In this document: positions 27,056 to 32,910 of the stretch, piece by piece
How the letters are laid out: every line of letters starts with the position of its first letter
How positions within the stretch are numbered: the stretch's first letter is position 1
Made by a program: the position numbers and the translations under genes
Notes under the pieces: generated by a model
Seen by the model: only the letters and a program-made list of their open reading frames with translations
The model's database searches: none
What the model was told of the DNA's origin: nothing
Origin: Amaricoccus sp.
GTDB lineage: Bacteria; Pseudomonadota; Alphaproteobacteria; Rhodobacterales; Rhodobacteraceae
Direction of reading: 5' to 3'
Assembly: GCF_017995835.1 (NCBI RefSeq)
Contig: NZ_JAGOID010000025.1
Location: forward strand, 1 to 32,910
DNA length: 32,910 nt

Positions 27056-28258
27056 TCAGTCGAGGAAGACCGCGTCGAGCGGGGGGAAGCCGTTGAAGCC
27101 CACGGACGAGTAGCTCGTCGTGTAGGCGCCGGTGCACAGGATCCGCACCCGGTCCCCCTCGCGCAGCGCCAGCGGCAGCTGCACCGGGCGCTTCTCGTAG
27201 AGCACGTCGGCCGAATCGCAGGACGGGCCGGCGAGGATGCAGGGGCCGGTCTCGGCCTCGGCGCCGTGGCGGCTCTCGATCTGGTAGCGGATCGCCTCGT
27301 CCATCGTCTCGGCGAGGCCCGAGAACTTGCCGATGTCGAGATAGACCCAGCGCGCCAGGTCGTCCTGGTCCTTCCTGGCCACCAGCAGCACCTCGGCGCA
27401 GATCACGCCCGCCTCGGCCACGAGGCCGCGTCCCGGCTCGGCCATCAGCTCCACCCCGTCGCCGAAGCGGGCGCGCACCATGCGCAGCACCTCGGCGCCG
27501 TAGGCGCGGGTCTCGGGCAGCGGATCCCCGTAGAAGGCCGGGAAGCCGCCACCGATGTTGAGGACGCGCAGGCCGTGCCCCTGCTCCGCCGCCTCGGTCC
27601 AGACCGACAGCGCCGCATCGAGCGTCTGCGCCCACAACCGCGGCTCGCGCATCTGGCTGCCGACGTGGAACGACAGGCCGGCGACGTCGAGCCCGAGCAG
27701 GCGGCCGAGGCCGATCAGCCGCAACGTCTCGCGGCGCGAGGCGCCGAACTTGCGGCTGAGCGGCCAGTCGGCGGCCGACGCTTCCACGAGGAGCCGCAGG
27801 ATCACCCGCGCGCCGGGGGCGTGCTCGGCGATCTTGTAGAGCTCCGCCTCCGAATCGGCCGCGAACTGCTCCACCCCGACGGCATGCGCGTGGGCGATGT
27901 CGGCGGCGCGCTTGATGGTGTTGCCGAAGGCGACATGCGCCGCCGGCACGCCGAGCGCGAGGCAGAGGTCGATCTCGCCGCGCGAGGCGGCGTCGAAGCG
28001 CGCGCCCTCCTCGGCCAGCGCCGCCACCACCTCGGGGGCCGGATTCGCCTTGACGGCGTAGTGGATCGCCACGGTCTCGCCGAGCCCGTCGGCGAGCGCG
28101 CGGTACTTGCCCCGCAGCATGGCGAGGTCGAACACCATCGTCGGCCGGTCGAAGTCGCGGCTGCGGATGTAGGCGTCCTGCCGCGGCGACACGGCGCTCG
28201 CGTGGGGATGGACGTCGAAGGTTGCGGGAATGCCCGGACGGGCGGCGACATGCATCAT
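27056..28258 (-). CDS. Ornithine (or lysine/ornithine) decarboxylase, fold III
   Basis: A 400-residue PLP enzyme of the alanine-racemase-like fold that makes putrescine from ornithine. The PLP lysine is Lys70 in HYAVKANP. Other conserved parts are FHVGSQ, the phosphate loop LNIGGGFPAFYG, AEPGRGLV and the inter-subunit active-site cysteine Cys347 in GPSCDSADVLYE. CDSAD is characteristic of the eukaryote-like ODC group and separates it from diaminopimelate decarboxylases. The C-terminus GAYTTSYSSVGFNGF is also typical. I chose ATG 28258 because GGAG lies six bases upstream; ATG 28270 has no such site. A leader reading frame and hairpins precede it. Confidence 0.93.
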   Translation of the reverse strand: MMHVAARPGIPATFDVHPHASAVSPRQDAYIRSRDFDRPTMVFDLAMLRGKYRALADGLGETVAIHYAVKANPAPEVVAALAEEGARFDAASRGEIDLCLALGVPAAHVAFGNTIKRAADIAHAHAVGVEQFAADSEAELYKIAEHAPGARVILRLLVEASAADWPLSRKFGASRRETLRLIGLGRLLGLDVAGLSFHVGSQMREPRLWAQTLDAALSVWTEAAEQGHGLRVLNIGGGFPAFYGDPLPETRAYGAEVLRMVRARFGDGVELMAEPGRGLVAEAGVICAEVLLVARKDQDDLARWVYLDIGKFSGLAETMDEAIRYQIESRHGAEAETGPCILAGPSCDSADVLYEKRPVQLPLALREGDRVRILCTGAYTTSYSSVGFNGFPPLDAVFLD

Positions 28259-28275
28259 GGTCATCTCCATCAGAC

Positions 28276-28323
28276 CGAGGGGCCCAGCGGGGCCTCGACG
28301 TTTCCAAAAGAGACGTTACCGTC
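28276..28323 (-). promoter_or_regulatory. Hairpins between leader frame and ornithine decarboxylase
   Basis: Reading on the - strand, GACG-GTAA-CGTC (28323-28312) begins one base after the leader stop and has a GNRA-type loop. Then GGCCC-CGCT-GGGCC (28294-28281), with outer TCG/CGA pairing (28297-28276), ends seven bases before the GGAG of the decarboxylase. Their position between leader stop and ribosome binding site suits translational or attenuation control. A 'speF' leader RNA upstream of ODC genes is known in alphaproteobacteria; whether this is that element is untested. Confidence 0.4.
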
Positions 28324-28324
28324 G

Positions 28325-28390
28325 CTACTTGAGTTCGCGTTTGTGGCGCGCCCGAGCAGAGGTGCGTGCGTTGGCGTCAGGGGCCGGCAT
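28325..28390 (-). CDS. Candidate leader peptide upstream of ornithine decarboxylase
   Basis: A 21-residue frame begins with ATG (28390) and ends with TAG (28325-28327), 66 bases before the decarboxylase start. GGGG lies six bases upstream of the ATG. The product is basic toward its end (RARHKRELK), with four arginines, two lysines and one histidine. Enterobacterial ornithine decarboxylase is controlled by a short basic leader peptide, SpeFL, that senses ornithine while being translated. The analogy in position and charge is clear, but sequence homology is not claimed. Confidence 0.45.
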   Translation of the reverse strand: MPAPDANARTSARARHKRELK

Positions 28391-28478
28391 ATGAGGCCCC
28401 GGGACCGGAAGCGCAAGCGAAAATGCGCCCCCGGGAGCAACTTTTCACGAACCGTGCTGAATCCGTTAAAGCTTCGTT

Positions 28479-28510
28479 ACGTCAACGTGATAATTCGTGA
28501 ACGTCACGTT
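28479..28510. promoter_or_regulatory. Cluster of ACGT cores upstream of the ornithine decarboxylase leader
   Basis: Four ACGT cores (28479, 28485, 28501, 28506) occur in 32 AT-richer bases. The last two form the perfect dyad AACGT-C-ACGTT (28500-28510). A TTGACG hexamer on the - strand (28485-28480) could be a -35 element, but no good -10 follows. It lies 16 bases beyond the stop of the copper chaperone gene. Confidence 0.35.
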
Positions 28511-28525
28511 AACCGGTCGCAGCCG

Positions 28526-29029
28526 TCAGCCGCCGTGCCCCGTGCCCTGCGCAGGCGCTCCGACATGCGTCGGCGCCTCGATCTCCACCCGGCCGGCGGT
28601 CTCGAAGACGAGGGTGAGGGGCACGCGCGCGCCGTCCGCGAGCGGCGCCGTCAACCCCATCAGCATGACATGCCGGCCCCGCGGCGCCAGCGTCGCCTCG
28701 CCGCCAGCGGGAACCTCGACGCCGTCGGGGAGCGCGGTCATGCGCGCCACGCCGTCGGTGATCACGGTGTCGTGGATCTCGACCCGGCGCGCGGCGGTCG
28801 TTTCGACCGAGACGAGCCGGTCGGGCGCCGCGCCCGCGTTCGCTATGGTGAGATAGACCGCCGCCGCCGGCGCGGCCGGAGTGGTCGCCGCCAGCGTCAC
28901 GTCGCTGATCGCGAGGTCGCCGGCGTGGACGACAGCAGCGTCATGCTGCGCCAGCGCGGCGACCGGCGCGAGCGACGCGCCGACGGCGAACGCCAGCATC
29001 CGGAACGTCCGGGTCACGGGCCGCCTCAC
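28526..29029 (-). CDS. Periplasmic copper chaperone, PCu(A)C family
   Basis: A 167-residue exported protein of the PCu(A)C (DUF461) family, which delivers Cu(I) toward the Cu-A site of cytochrome oxidase. A signal peptide is evident ([17 protein letters not shown]). The metal motif is present: His in VEIHD, Met ten residues further on (ARM) and then HVM in PRGRHVML, matching the family pattern H-x10-M-x21/22-H-x-M. The C-terminal tail is His/Gly-containing. The GTG start overlaps the rpmB stop (GTGA); a shorter start at the ATG of MLAFAV is possible. Coupling to a ribosomal protein gene is unusual. Confidence 0.88.
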   Translation of the reverse strand: MRRPVTRTFRMLAFAVGASLAPVAALAQHDAAVVHAGDLAISDVTLAATTPAAPAAAVYLTIANAGAAPDRLVSVETTAARRVEIHDTVITDGVARMTALPDGVEVPAGGEATLAPRGRHVMLMGLTAPLADGARVPLTLVFETAGRVEIEAPTHVGAPAQGTGHGG

Positions 29030-29313
29030 GCGGCCGTCGAGACCTTGGAGATCTCGCGCTTGATCTTCAGCGCCTTCGGCGACAATTCGGCGTCGTCGGC
29101 CTTGGCGAGGAAGGCGTCGAGTCCGCCACGGTGGTCGATGGACCGCAACGCGGCGGCGGAGATGCGCAGGCGGTAGCTCTGGCCGAGCGCCTCGGAGGCG
29201 AGCGTCACCTCGTTGAGGTTCGGCAGAAAGCGCCGCCTGGACTTGTTGTTGGCGTGGCTGACGTTGTTGCCCGTCATCACGCCCTTGCCGGTCAGTTCAC
29301 AACGACGGGACAT
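29026..29313 (-). CDS. rpmB: 50S ribosomal protein L28
   Basis: A 95-residue large-subunit ribosomal protein. The N-terminus [20 protein letters not shown], followed by [12 protein letters not shown], is the L28 signature, and [21 protein letters not shown] matches the C-terminal half. It lacks a CxxC zinc pair, as is usual for alphaproteobacterial forms. AAGGA lies eight bases before the ATG. The downstream copper chaperone gene overlaps its stop. Confidence 0.96.
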   Translation of the reverse strand: MSRRCELTGKGVMTGNNVSHANNKSRRRFLPNLNEVTLASEALGQSYRLRISAAALRSIDHRGGLDAFLAKADDAELSPKALKIKREISKVSTAA

Positions 29314-29376
29314 AGGCTCGGTCCTTGCACGCCAAGGGGGCCGGCTCCGGCCGCCCTCGGAAATTCGGAGGAGCGT

Positions 29377-29405
29377 GCGTTACCCGATGCCGCGCCGACC
29401 GTCAA
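29377..29405 (-). promoter_or_regulatory. Candidate promoter of rpmB
   Basis: On the - strand TTGACG (29405-29400) and TAACGC (29382-29377) are separated by 17 bases, 63 bases before the rpmB start. The -35 match is good; the -10 is weak but resembles GC-rich alphaproteobacterial promoters. Confidence 0.45.
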
Positions 29406-29514
29406 CCCGGCGCGGGGACGCGGATCGCGCATGGGCGGGCGCCGTTTCGCGCCAGCCTTGCGGTCGGGAGGCGCGCAGGCTACCTGAATGGGCCCTGGCC
29501 GCGCGGAAGATACC

Positions 29515-29802
29515 ATGACGTCACTGTTGCAGATCCTGCTTCTCGTCCTCGACGTGATCTGGTGGGTCGTGATCGCGCACGTGATCATGAGCTGGCTGAT
29601 CGGGTTCAACGTCCTGAACCGCAGCCAGCCGCTGGTCTGGCAGATCTGGAACGGGCTGGAGCGGCTGCTGGAGCCGATCTACCGGCCGATCCGCAGCGTG
29701 CTGCCGAACCTCGGCGGGCTCGACCTGACGCCGCTGGTGGCGATCCTCGTCCTCTATGCGATCCGCATCGTCCTGATCAACAACGCCGGCCTGTTCATGT
29801 GA
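29515..29802 (+). CDS. YggT family small membrane protein
   Basis: A 95-residue inner-membrane protein with two hydrophobic helices (about 3-28 and 70-92) around a loop containing RLLEPIYRPIRSVLPNLGGLDLTPLVAILVL, split here by the family pattern EPIYRPIRxxLPxxGGxDLxP. This is the YggT hallmark. The function is poorly defined; members are linked to cell division, osmotic or membrane homeostasis in various bacteria. ATG 29515 is chosen because GGAAGA lies just upstream, rather than the in-frame ATG at 29488. It is divergent from rpmB and ends 28 bases from the convergent FIST gene. Confidence 0.9.
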   Translation: MTSLLQILLLVLDVIWWVVIAHVIMSWLIGFNVLNRSQPLVWQIWNGLERLLEPIYRPIRSVLPNLGGLDLTPLVAILVLYAIRIVLINNAGLFM

Positions 29803-29830
29803 CGGGACCGGCCGCCCGACGCCGCCAGCC

Positions 29831-31009
29831 TCAGTCGAGGCCGTCGTCGGGCGGGTAGATCGCGACGCCGGTGAACGTCTGGTTGACGTGCACCGAGTTG
29901 AACTGCTCGCCATAAGTGTTGAAGCCGACGACCCCGCGGTCGGCGAGCACGCGCGACATCGCGCCCTCCTGGCCGCTCTGCTCGACCTCCAGCCGCCGCA
30001 GGATGCAGTCGCAGCCGATGACCGCGACCGGCCGCACCGGATGCGCCAGACGGTCGAGCGAGCGGGCGAGATGCGCGCAGATGTCGGTGGGCTGGGCCAG
30101 CGTCAGGGTGAGCCCGGTCTCGATCGCGGCGTAGAAGCTGAGGCCGCCATCCGGCTCGACCTTCTGGATCGCACGCACGCCGTGACCGCCGGCCGCCGTG
30201 ACCAGCACCGGATGGGCGGCGAAGACATAGGGCGAAAGCTCGTCCACGCTCCGGCCGATGCGGCGGGCATACTCGGCCGCGGCGGGGCGGCCGTCGATCT
30301 CGTGGACCACCCGGCGCGCCGCGTCGGCGCGGGTCACCCGCATGCTGGCGCGCGTCGGGCGGAAATGGTCGAACTTGAACACCCGCGCCGGGCAGCGGCT
30401 GCGCAGCACCGCCAGCACGGCAGCGTTCTCGCGCGCCGCGCCGTTCGCGAGAACCGCGGTGCGGCGGAAGTCGAGCCCGTCCCCCGCCGAGCCGCCGAAG
30501 AGCGGCACCGCGCCGAGGCTGTAGCGCAACGCCGCGACCAGCAGGTCCTCGCGCTGCGCGAGGCCGTCGTTGAAAAGCCAGGCGAACTCCCAGGGCCAGT
30601 CGGGCCTCTCGGCGGCGAGCGCACCTCGCATCGCGATCGCCCCGTCGCCGAGGCGCGCCGGATCGAAGTCGCGCAGGTCGTCGATCGTGTCGATCCGTGC
30701 GGCGAAGTGCGTGGCGGCGAAGCCGATGGCGACGACCTCGCCCGACACGTAGCCGCGCGGCGAGATCTCGCCCGCGGTGGTGCAACCGATCACCGGCACG
30801 CCGGGGAAGGCGTCCGCCGCCGCCGCGGCGACCAGCGACAGATCCGCCTCCGGCGACACGAACAGGGCGACGAGACAGAGGCCGCTCGCCGCGCCGGCCA
30901 CAGCGAGGTCGGCGAAGGCCGCGGCCGCGTCCGCGATGGGTGCGCTCGCGGTCAGGACCGCGCGTTCCAATGACATTCCGCCCGCAGGCGCCGCCATGCC
31001 GCCGTCCAC
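29831..31009 (-). CDS. FIST domain sensory protein
   Basis: A 392-residue cytosolic protein with FIST N- and C-domains, which are thought to sense small molecules such as amino acids in signalling systems. The N-domain has GVPVIGCTTAGEISPRGYVSG and VAIGF; FGGSAGDG follows; the C-domain includes the late segments VAVIGCDCILRRLE and VVGFNTYGEQFNSVHVNQTFTGVAIY, which are diagnostic. No transmitter domain is attached, so it would need a separate partner; none is adjacent. GTG 31009 is chosen because GGAGG lies five bases upstream; the in-frame ATGs at 31111 and 30997 are worse placed. Confidence 0.88.
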   Translation of the reverse strand: MDGGMAAPAGGMSLERAVLTASAPIADAAAAFADLAVAGAASGLCLVALFVSPEADLSLVAAAAADAFPGVPVIGCTTAGEISPRGYVSGEVVAIGFAATHFAARIDTIDDLRDFDPARLGDGAIAMRGALAAERPDWPWEFAWLFNDGLAQREDLLVAALRYSLGAVPLFGGSAGDGLDFRRTAVLANGAARENAAVLAVLRSRCPARVFKFDHFRPTRASMRVTRADAARRVVHEIDGRPAAAEYARRIGRSVDELSPYVFAAHPVLVTAAGGHGVRAIQKVEPDGGLSFYAAIETGLTLTLAQPTDICAHLARSLDRLAHPVRPVAVIGCDCILRRLEVEQSGQEGAMSRVLADRGVVGFNTYGEQFNSVHVNQTFTGVAIYPPDDGLD

Positions 31010-31044
31010 GGATACCTCCCCCGGTGTTTTCTTTGACTGGGCAC

Positions 31045-31119
31045 AATGTAAAGGCGAGCGCGCCTGATTGGCAAGATAATTGCTCGTGACGGTGCTGTGA
31101 CACGCGCACAATTGCTCGT
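31045..31119 (-). promoter_or_regulatory. Candidate FIST promoter with upstream direct repeats
   Basis: On the - strand TTGCCA (31074-31069) and TACATT (31050-31045) are 18 bases apart, 36 bases before the FIST start. Upstream, AATTGCTCGT occurs twice (31078-31087 and 31110-31119), 32 bases or about three helical turns apart, as expected for an activator site. Confidence 0.4.
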
Positions 31120-31290
31120 TTTCTGATCAAAGACCGGCGGAGGTTCCTTCATCCACATAAAGGATGGGGTCGTCGACAAAGCTCGACGCATCCGAGACGA
31201 GACACGATGCGGCCCCGCATGTTGTGGCGGGTCCATTCCCGTCGTCAGCATCTTCACTACGCCCCAGGACGCCGTGCGGGGCGCGTCGCC

Positions 31291-31316
31291 TGGCGCGGCG
31301 ACTTGGCGCCGCGTCG
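31291..31316 (-). terminator. Hairpin downstream of the short-chain dehydrogenase gene
   Basis: CGCGGCG (31294-31300) and CGCCGCG (31307-31313) form a perfect 7-base stem, extendable to ten with wobble pairs, and a 6-base loop. It lies about 80 bases after the dehydrogenase stop. No T-tract follows. Confidence 0.35.
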
Positions 31317-31397
31317 TCGTGGCGGGGCCCGGACGCCGACCAGACCGAGTCCGGCCTCGATTCGTTCGAAAGCCGCCGTGACGAGAGCGGCGTGGGC

Positions 31398-32207
31398 CTA
31401 TCCCGGGAAGAGGGTGAGGCCGCCGTCGACGCGGATCACCTGTCCGTTGATGAACTTCGCCCGCGGGCCGGCGAGGAAGGCGACAGCGTCGGCGATCTCC
31501 TCCGGCTCGGCGTAACGGTTGAGGGAGATCTGGCCGCTCTTCATCCGCTCCGGGTCCACCACCCGCGTCGCCTGGAAGCGCGCCGACTTGGTCGGCCCGG
31601 GCGAGACCGCGTTGATGCGCACGCCCTTCTCGATCAGTTCCCTGGCGAGGCAGCGGGTATAGTGGACCACCGCCGCCTTCAGCGTCGAATAGACCACCTC
31701 CGGCGAGCAGCCGAGATGCGCCGCGGCCGAGGCGATGTTGACGACCGCGCCCGCGCCGCGCGCCACCATCGGCGGCACGAAGGCCTGGCAGACCAGCATG
31801 GTCCCGATCAGGTTGTTTTCGGTCAGAACCTTGATGTCCTCGAACGAGACGTTCAGCGCGTCGTTCGGGTCCGGCTTGCCGCCCGAGGCGCCGATGTCGC
31901 CGCCGGCGCAGTTGACGAGGATGTGGACCTCGCCGAGGCTCGCCTCGATCTCGGCCTTCATCCGGGCGACGGCGTCCCTGTCGCCGATGTTGCCGGTCAC
32001 GGCCACGCATTTCACCCCGTGCGCGCGGATGCGCTCGGCCACCTCCCCGAGGTCGCGGAACTCGCCGTATTTCGCCGGGCCGGCGGCGTCGAGGTCGTGG
32101 ATCGCCACGTCGGCGCCGAGCTCGGCCAGCCGCTCGGCCATGCAGCGGCCGAGCCCCCTGCCCGATCCGGTCACGAAGGCGGTCCTGCCGCTGAGTTCCC
32201 TGTCCAT
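31398..32207 (-). CDS. Short-chain dehydrogenase/reductase (SDR)
   Basis: A 269-residue classical SDR oxidoreductase. The cofactor loop is TGSGRGLG (14-21); an acidic residue after the second strand (AIHDLD) suggests NAD(H) preference. NCAGG, the catalytic serine in NIASAAAH and YSTLK (Tyr173, Lys177) complete the active site. The C-terminal FINGQVIRVDGG is a family standard. The ATG is preceded by GGAG that overlaps the stop of the upstream isomerase-like gene, so the two form an operon. Pairing with a sugar isomerase/epimerase suggests a role in sugar or polyol catabolism, but the substrate is unknown. Confidence 0.9.
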   Translation of the reverse strand: MDRELSGRTAFVTGSGRGLGRCMAERLAELGADVAIHDLDAAGPAKYGEFRDLGEVAERIRAHGVKCVAVTGNIGDRDAVARMKAEIEASLGEVHILVNCAGGDIGASGGKPDPNDALNVSFEDIKVLTENNLIGTMLVCQAFVPPMVARGAGAVVNIASAAAHLGCSPEVVYSTLKAAVVHYTRCLARELIEKGVRINAVSPGPTKSARFQATRVVDPERMKSGQISLNRYAEPEEIADAVAFLAGPRAKFINGQVIRVDGGLTLFPG

Positions 32208-32217
32208 CCCGCTCTCC

Positions 32218-32910
32218 TCACATGATCCCGGCGGCGCGCATGTTGGCGACGCTCCGCCGGATCATCGCCATCTCGTAGTCCCCGAGCTCCGCGTCGGCGC
32301 CGCGTTCCCACGGCGTGCGGAAATCCGCATCCTCGTGGAGCCGGTTGGCCTGCGCCGCCGCGAGGCAGGCCGCGAGCCCGCGCGCGTCGCGCGGCGGATA
32401 GCCCTGCCACCAGCCCGGAGCGAGCAGCCGCACATGCCGGGCCTCGAGCGCCGCCGGCTCCAGCACCGCGTCCGGGGTCGCCCCCGCCGCCACGATCAGC
32501 GCGATCATCTCGGCATGGGGGACGCAGCCGTCGCCGACCGCGCAGCGGACCAGCCGGAACCCCTCCGGCGACAACTGCACGCGGTAGTCCTTGAGGTGCA
32601 GGTGAACGACATGGGGAGCCACGACGCGGGCGAAGTCGAGCGGCGCCTCGGCGACCGGGAAGGTGTTGCCCATGTCGAAGGTGATCCCGACCCCCGGCTG
32701 CGCTTCGCAGAAGGCGACGAGCTCGCCCGAGCCGAAGTCCTGATGGTTCTCGATCCCGAGCACGCGCCCCTCGTCAGCCGCGCGCGGACCCCATTCGGAC
32801 AACGCCGCCGTGATCGTTTTCAGGAGCCCGGGCCAGTCGGGATGCATCGCGCGATCGCCGCACAGCACCGGCGACAGCCCGAGCCTGATCACCTTCGCAT
32901 CGAGCAGCCG
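32218..32910 (-). CDS. Sugar phosphate isomerase/epimerase-like protein (5' end outside window)
   Basis: The C-terminal 230 residues of a xylose-isomerase-like TIM-barrel protein. The frame is open to the right edge (RLLDAKVIRLGLSPV continues from outside), so the GTG at 32892 is not the start. Family features are GRVLGIENHQDFGSGELVAFCEA, GITFDMGNTFPVAEAPLDF and VVHLHLKDYRV, with metal-binding Glu, Asp and His residues. The C-terminus ends in MAMIRRSVANMRAAGIM. Its stop lies ten bases before the dehydrogenase ATG. The exact sugar is not evident. Confidence 0.85.
   Translation of the reverse strand, partial: RLLDAKVIRLGLSPVLCGDRAMHPDWPGLLKTITAALSEWGPRAADEGRVLGIENHQDFGSGELVAFCEAQPGVGITFDMGNTFPVAEAPLDFARVVAPHVVHLHLKDYRVQLSPEGFRLVRCAVGDGCVPHAEMIALIVAAGATPDAVLEPAALEARHVRLLAPGWWQGYPPRDARGLAACLAAAQANRLHEDADFRTPWERGADAELGDYEMAMIRRSVANMRAAGIM

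Larger units (their letters stand above)
31010..31397. other. 388-base intergenic region upstream of the FIST gene
   Basis: No gene is seen. The left part (31040-31120) is AT-richer and holds a promoter-like pair and a 10-base direct repeat. The right part is full of dyads: CGTCGA/TCGACG (31171-31188), ATGCG/CGCAT (31207-31220) and CGCGGCG/CGCCGCG (31294-31313). It could include the terminator of the dehydrogenase gene or a small structured RNA. Confidence 0.5.

Noticed and set aside
25055-29176. Very long + strand open frame (about 1370 codons)
   Set aside because: It runs antisense to five clearly recognisable - strand genes. Its translation is low-complexity Arg/Glu/Asp/His-rich, as expected from the complement of GC-rich coding DNA.
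32892-32910. GTG at 32892 as the start of the isomerase-like gene
   Set aside because: The frame continues to the window edge with family-like sequence (AKVIRLGLS), so this is an internal valine.

Overview
The window is a GC-rich, gene-dense stretch of a bacterial chromosome. Codon usage, start overlaps (ATGA, GTGA, TGATG) and the gene set point to an alphaproteobacterium, most likely of the Rhodobacterales. The supporting genes are a cdd-deoC-deoA-deoB-add-upp salvage cluster, a fold-III ornithine decarboxylase, an rpmB lying next to a PCu(A)C copper chaperone, and a PrtD/PrtE-type exporter. That placement is an inference from gene content. I saw no rRNA, tRNA, CRISPR array, insertion sequence or prophage.

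Left part (1-8988, all + strand). The window opens inside a class V aminotransferase. Next comes a two-gene phosphorelay: a soluble hybrid histidine kinase (kinase, receiver and Hpt-like domain) followed 14 bases later by a sigma-54 activator whose central domain closely resembles LuxO. A six-gene nucleoside and base salvage operon follows (cdd, deoC, deoA, deoB, add, upp). Its members overlap or touch, except for a 217-base insert between deoA and deoB. That insert holds three hairpins and a continuous reading frame coupled at both ends.

Middle part (8989-20058). A 370-base convergent gap carries an 11-base tandem repeat and a terminator-like inverted repeat. Then, on the - strand, come a type I secretion pair (membrane fusion protein and ABC exporter) and a peptide-type ABC importer (binding protein, two permeases, fused double ATPase). 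A Tat-exported alpha/beta hydrolase on the + strand splits the importer between the second permease and the ATPase.

Right part (20059-32910). A SulP transporter is coupled to miaA on the + strand. A long - strand series follows: rpmB, PCu(A)C chaperone, ornithine decarboxylase with a candidate leader peptide, an EEP-family hydrolase, and a tightly overlapping trio of UMF1-type MFS transporter, MepA endopeptidase and phytase-esterase-like secreted protein. Further right are a small YggT membrane protein (+), a FIST sensory protein (-), a short-chain dehydrogenase (-) and a truncated sugar-phosphate isomerase-like protein (-) that runs off the window.

The most interesting sites are the short basic leader frame upstream of the ornithine decarboxylase, the LuxO-type relay, the palindromic insert in the deo operon, and several unassigned operator-like repeats.
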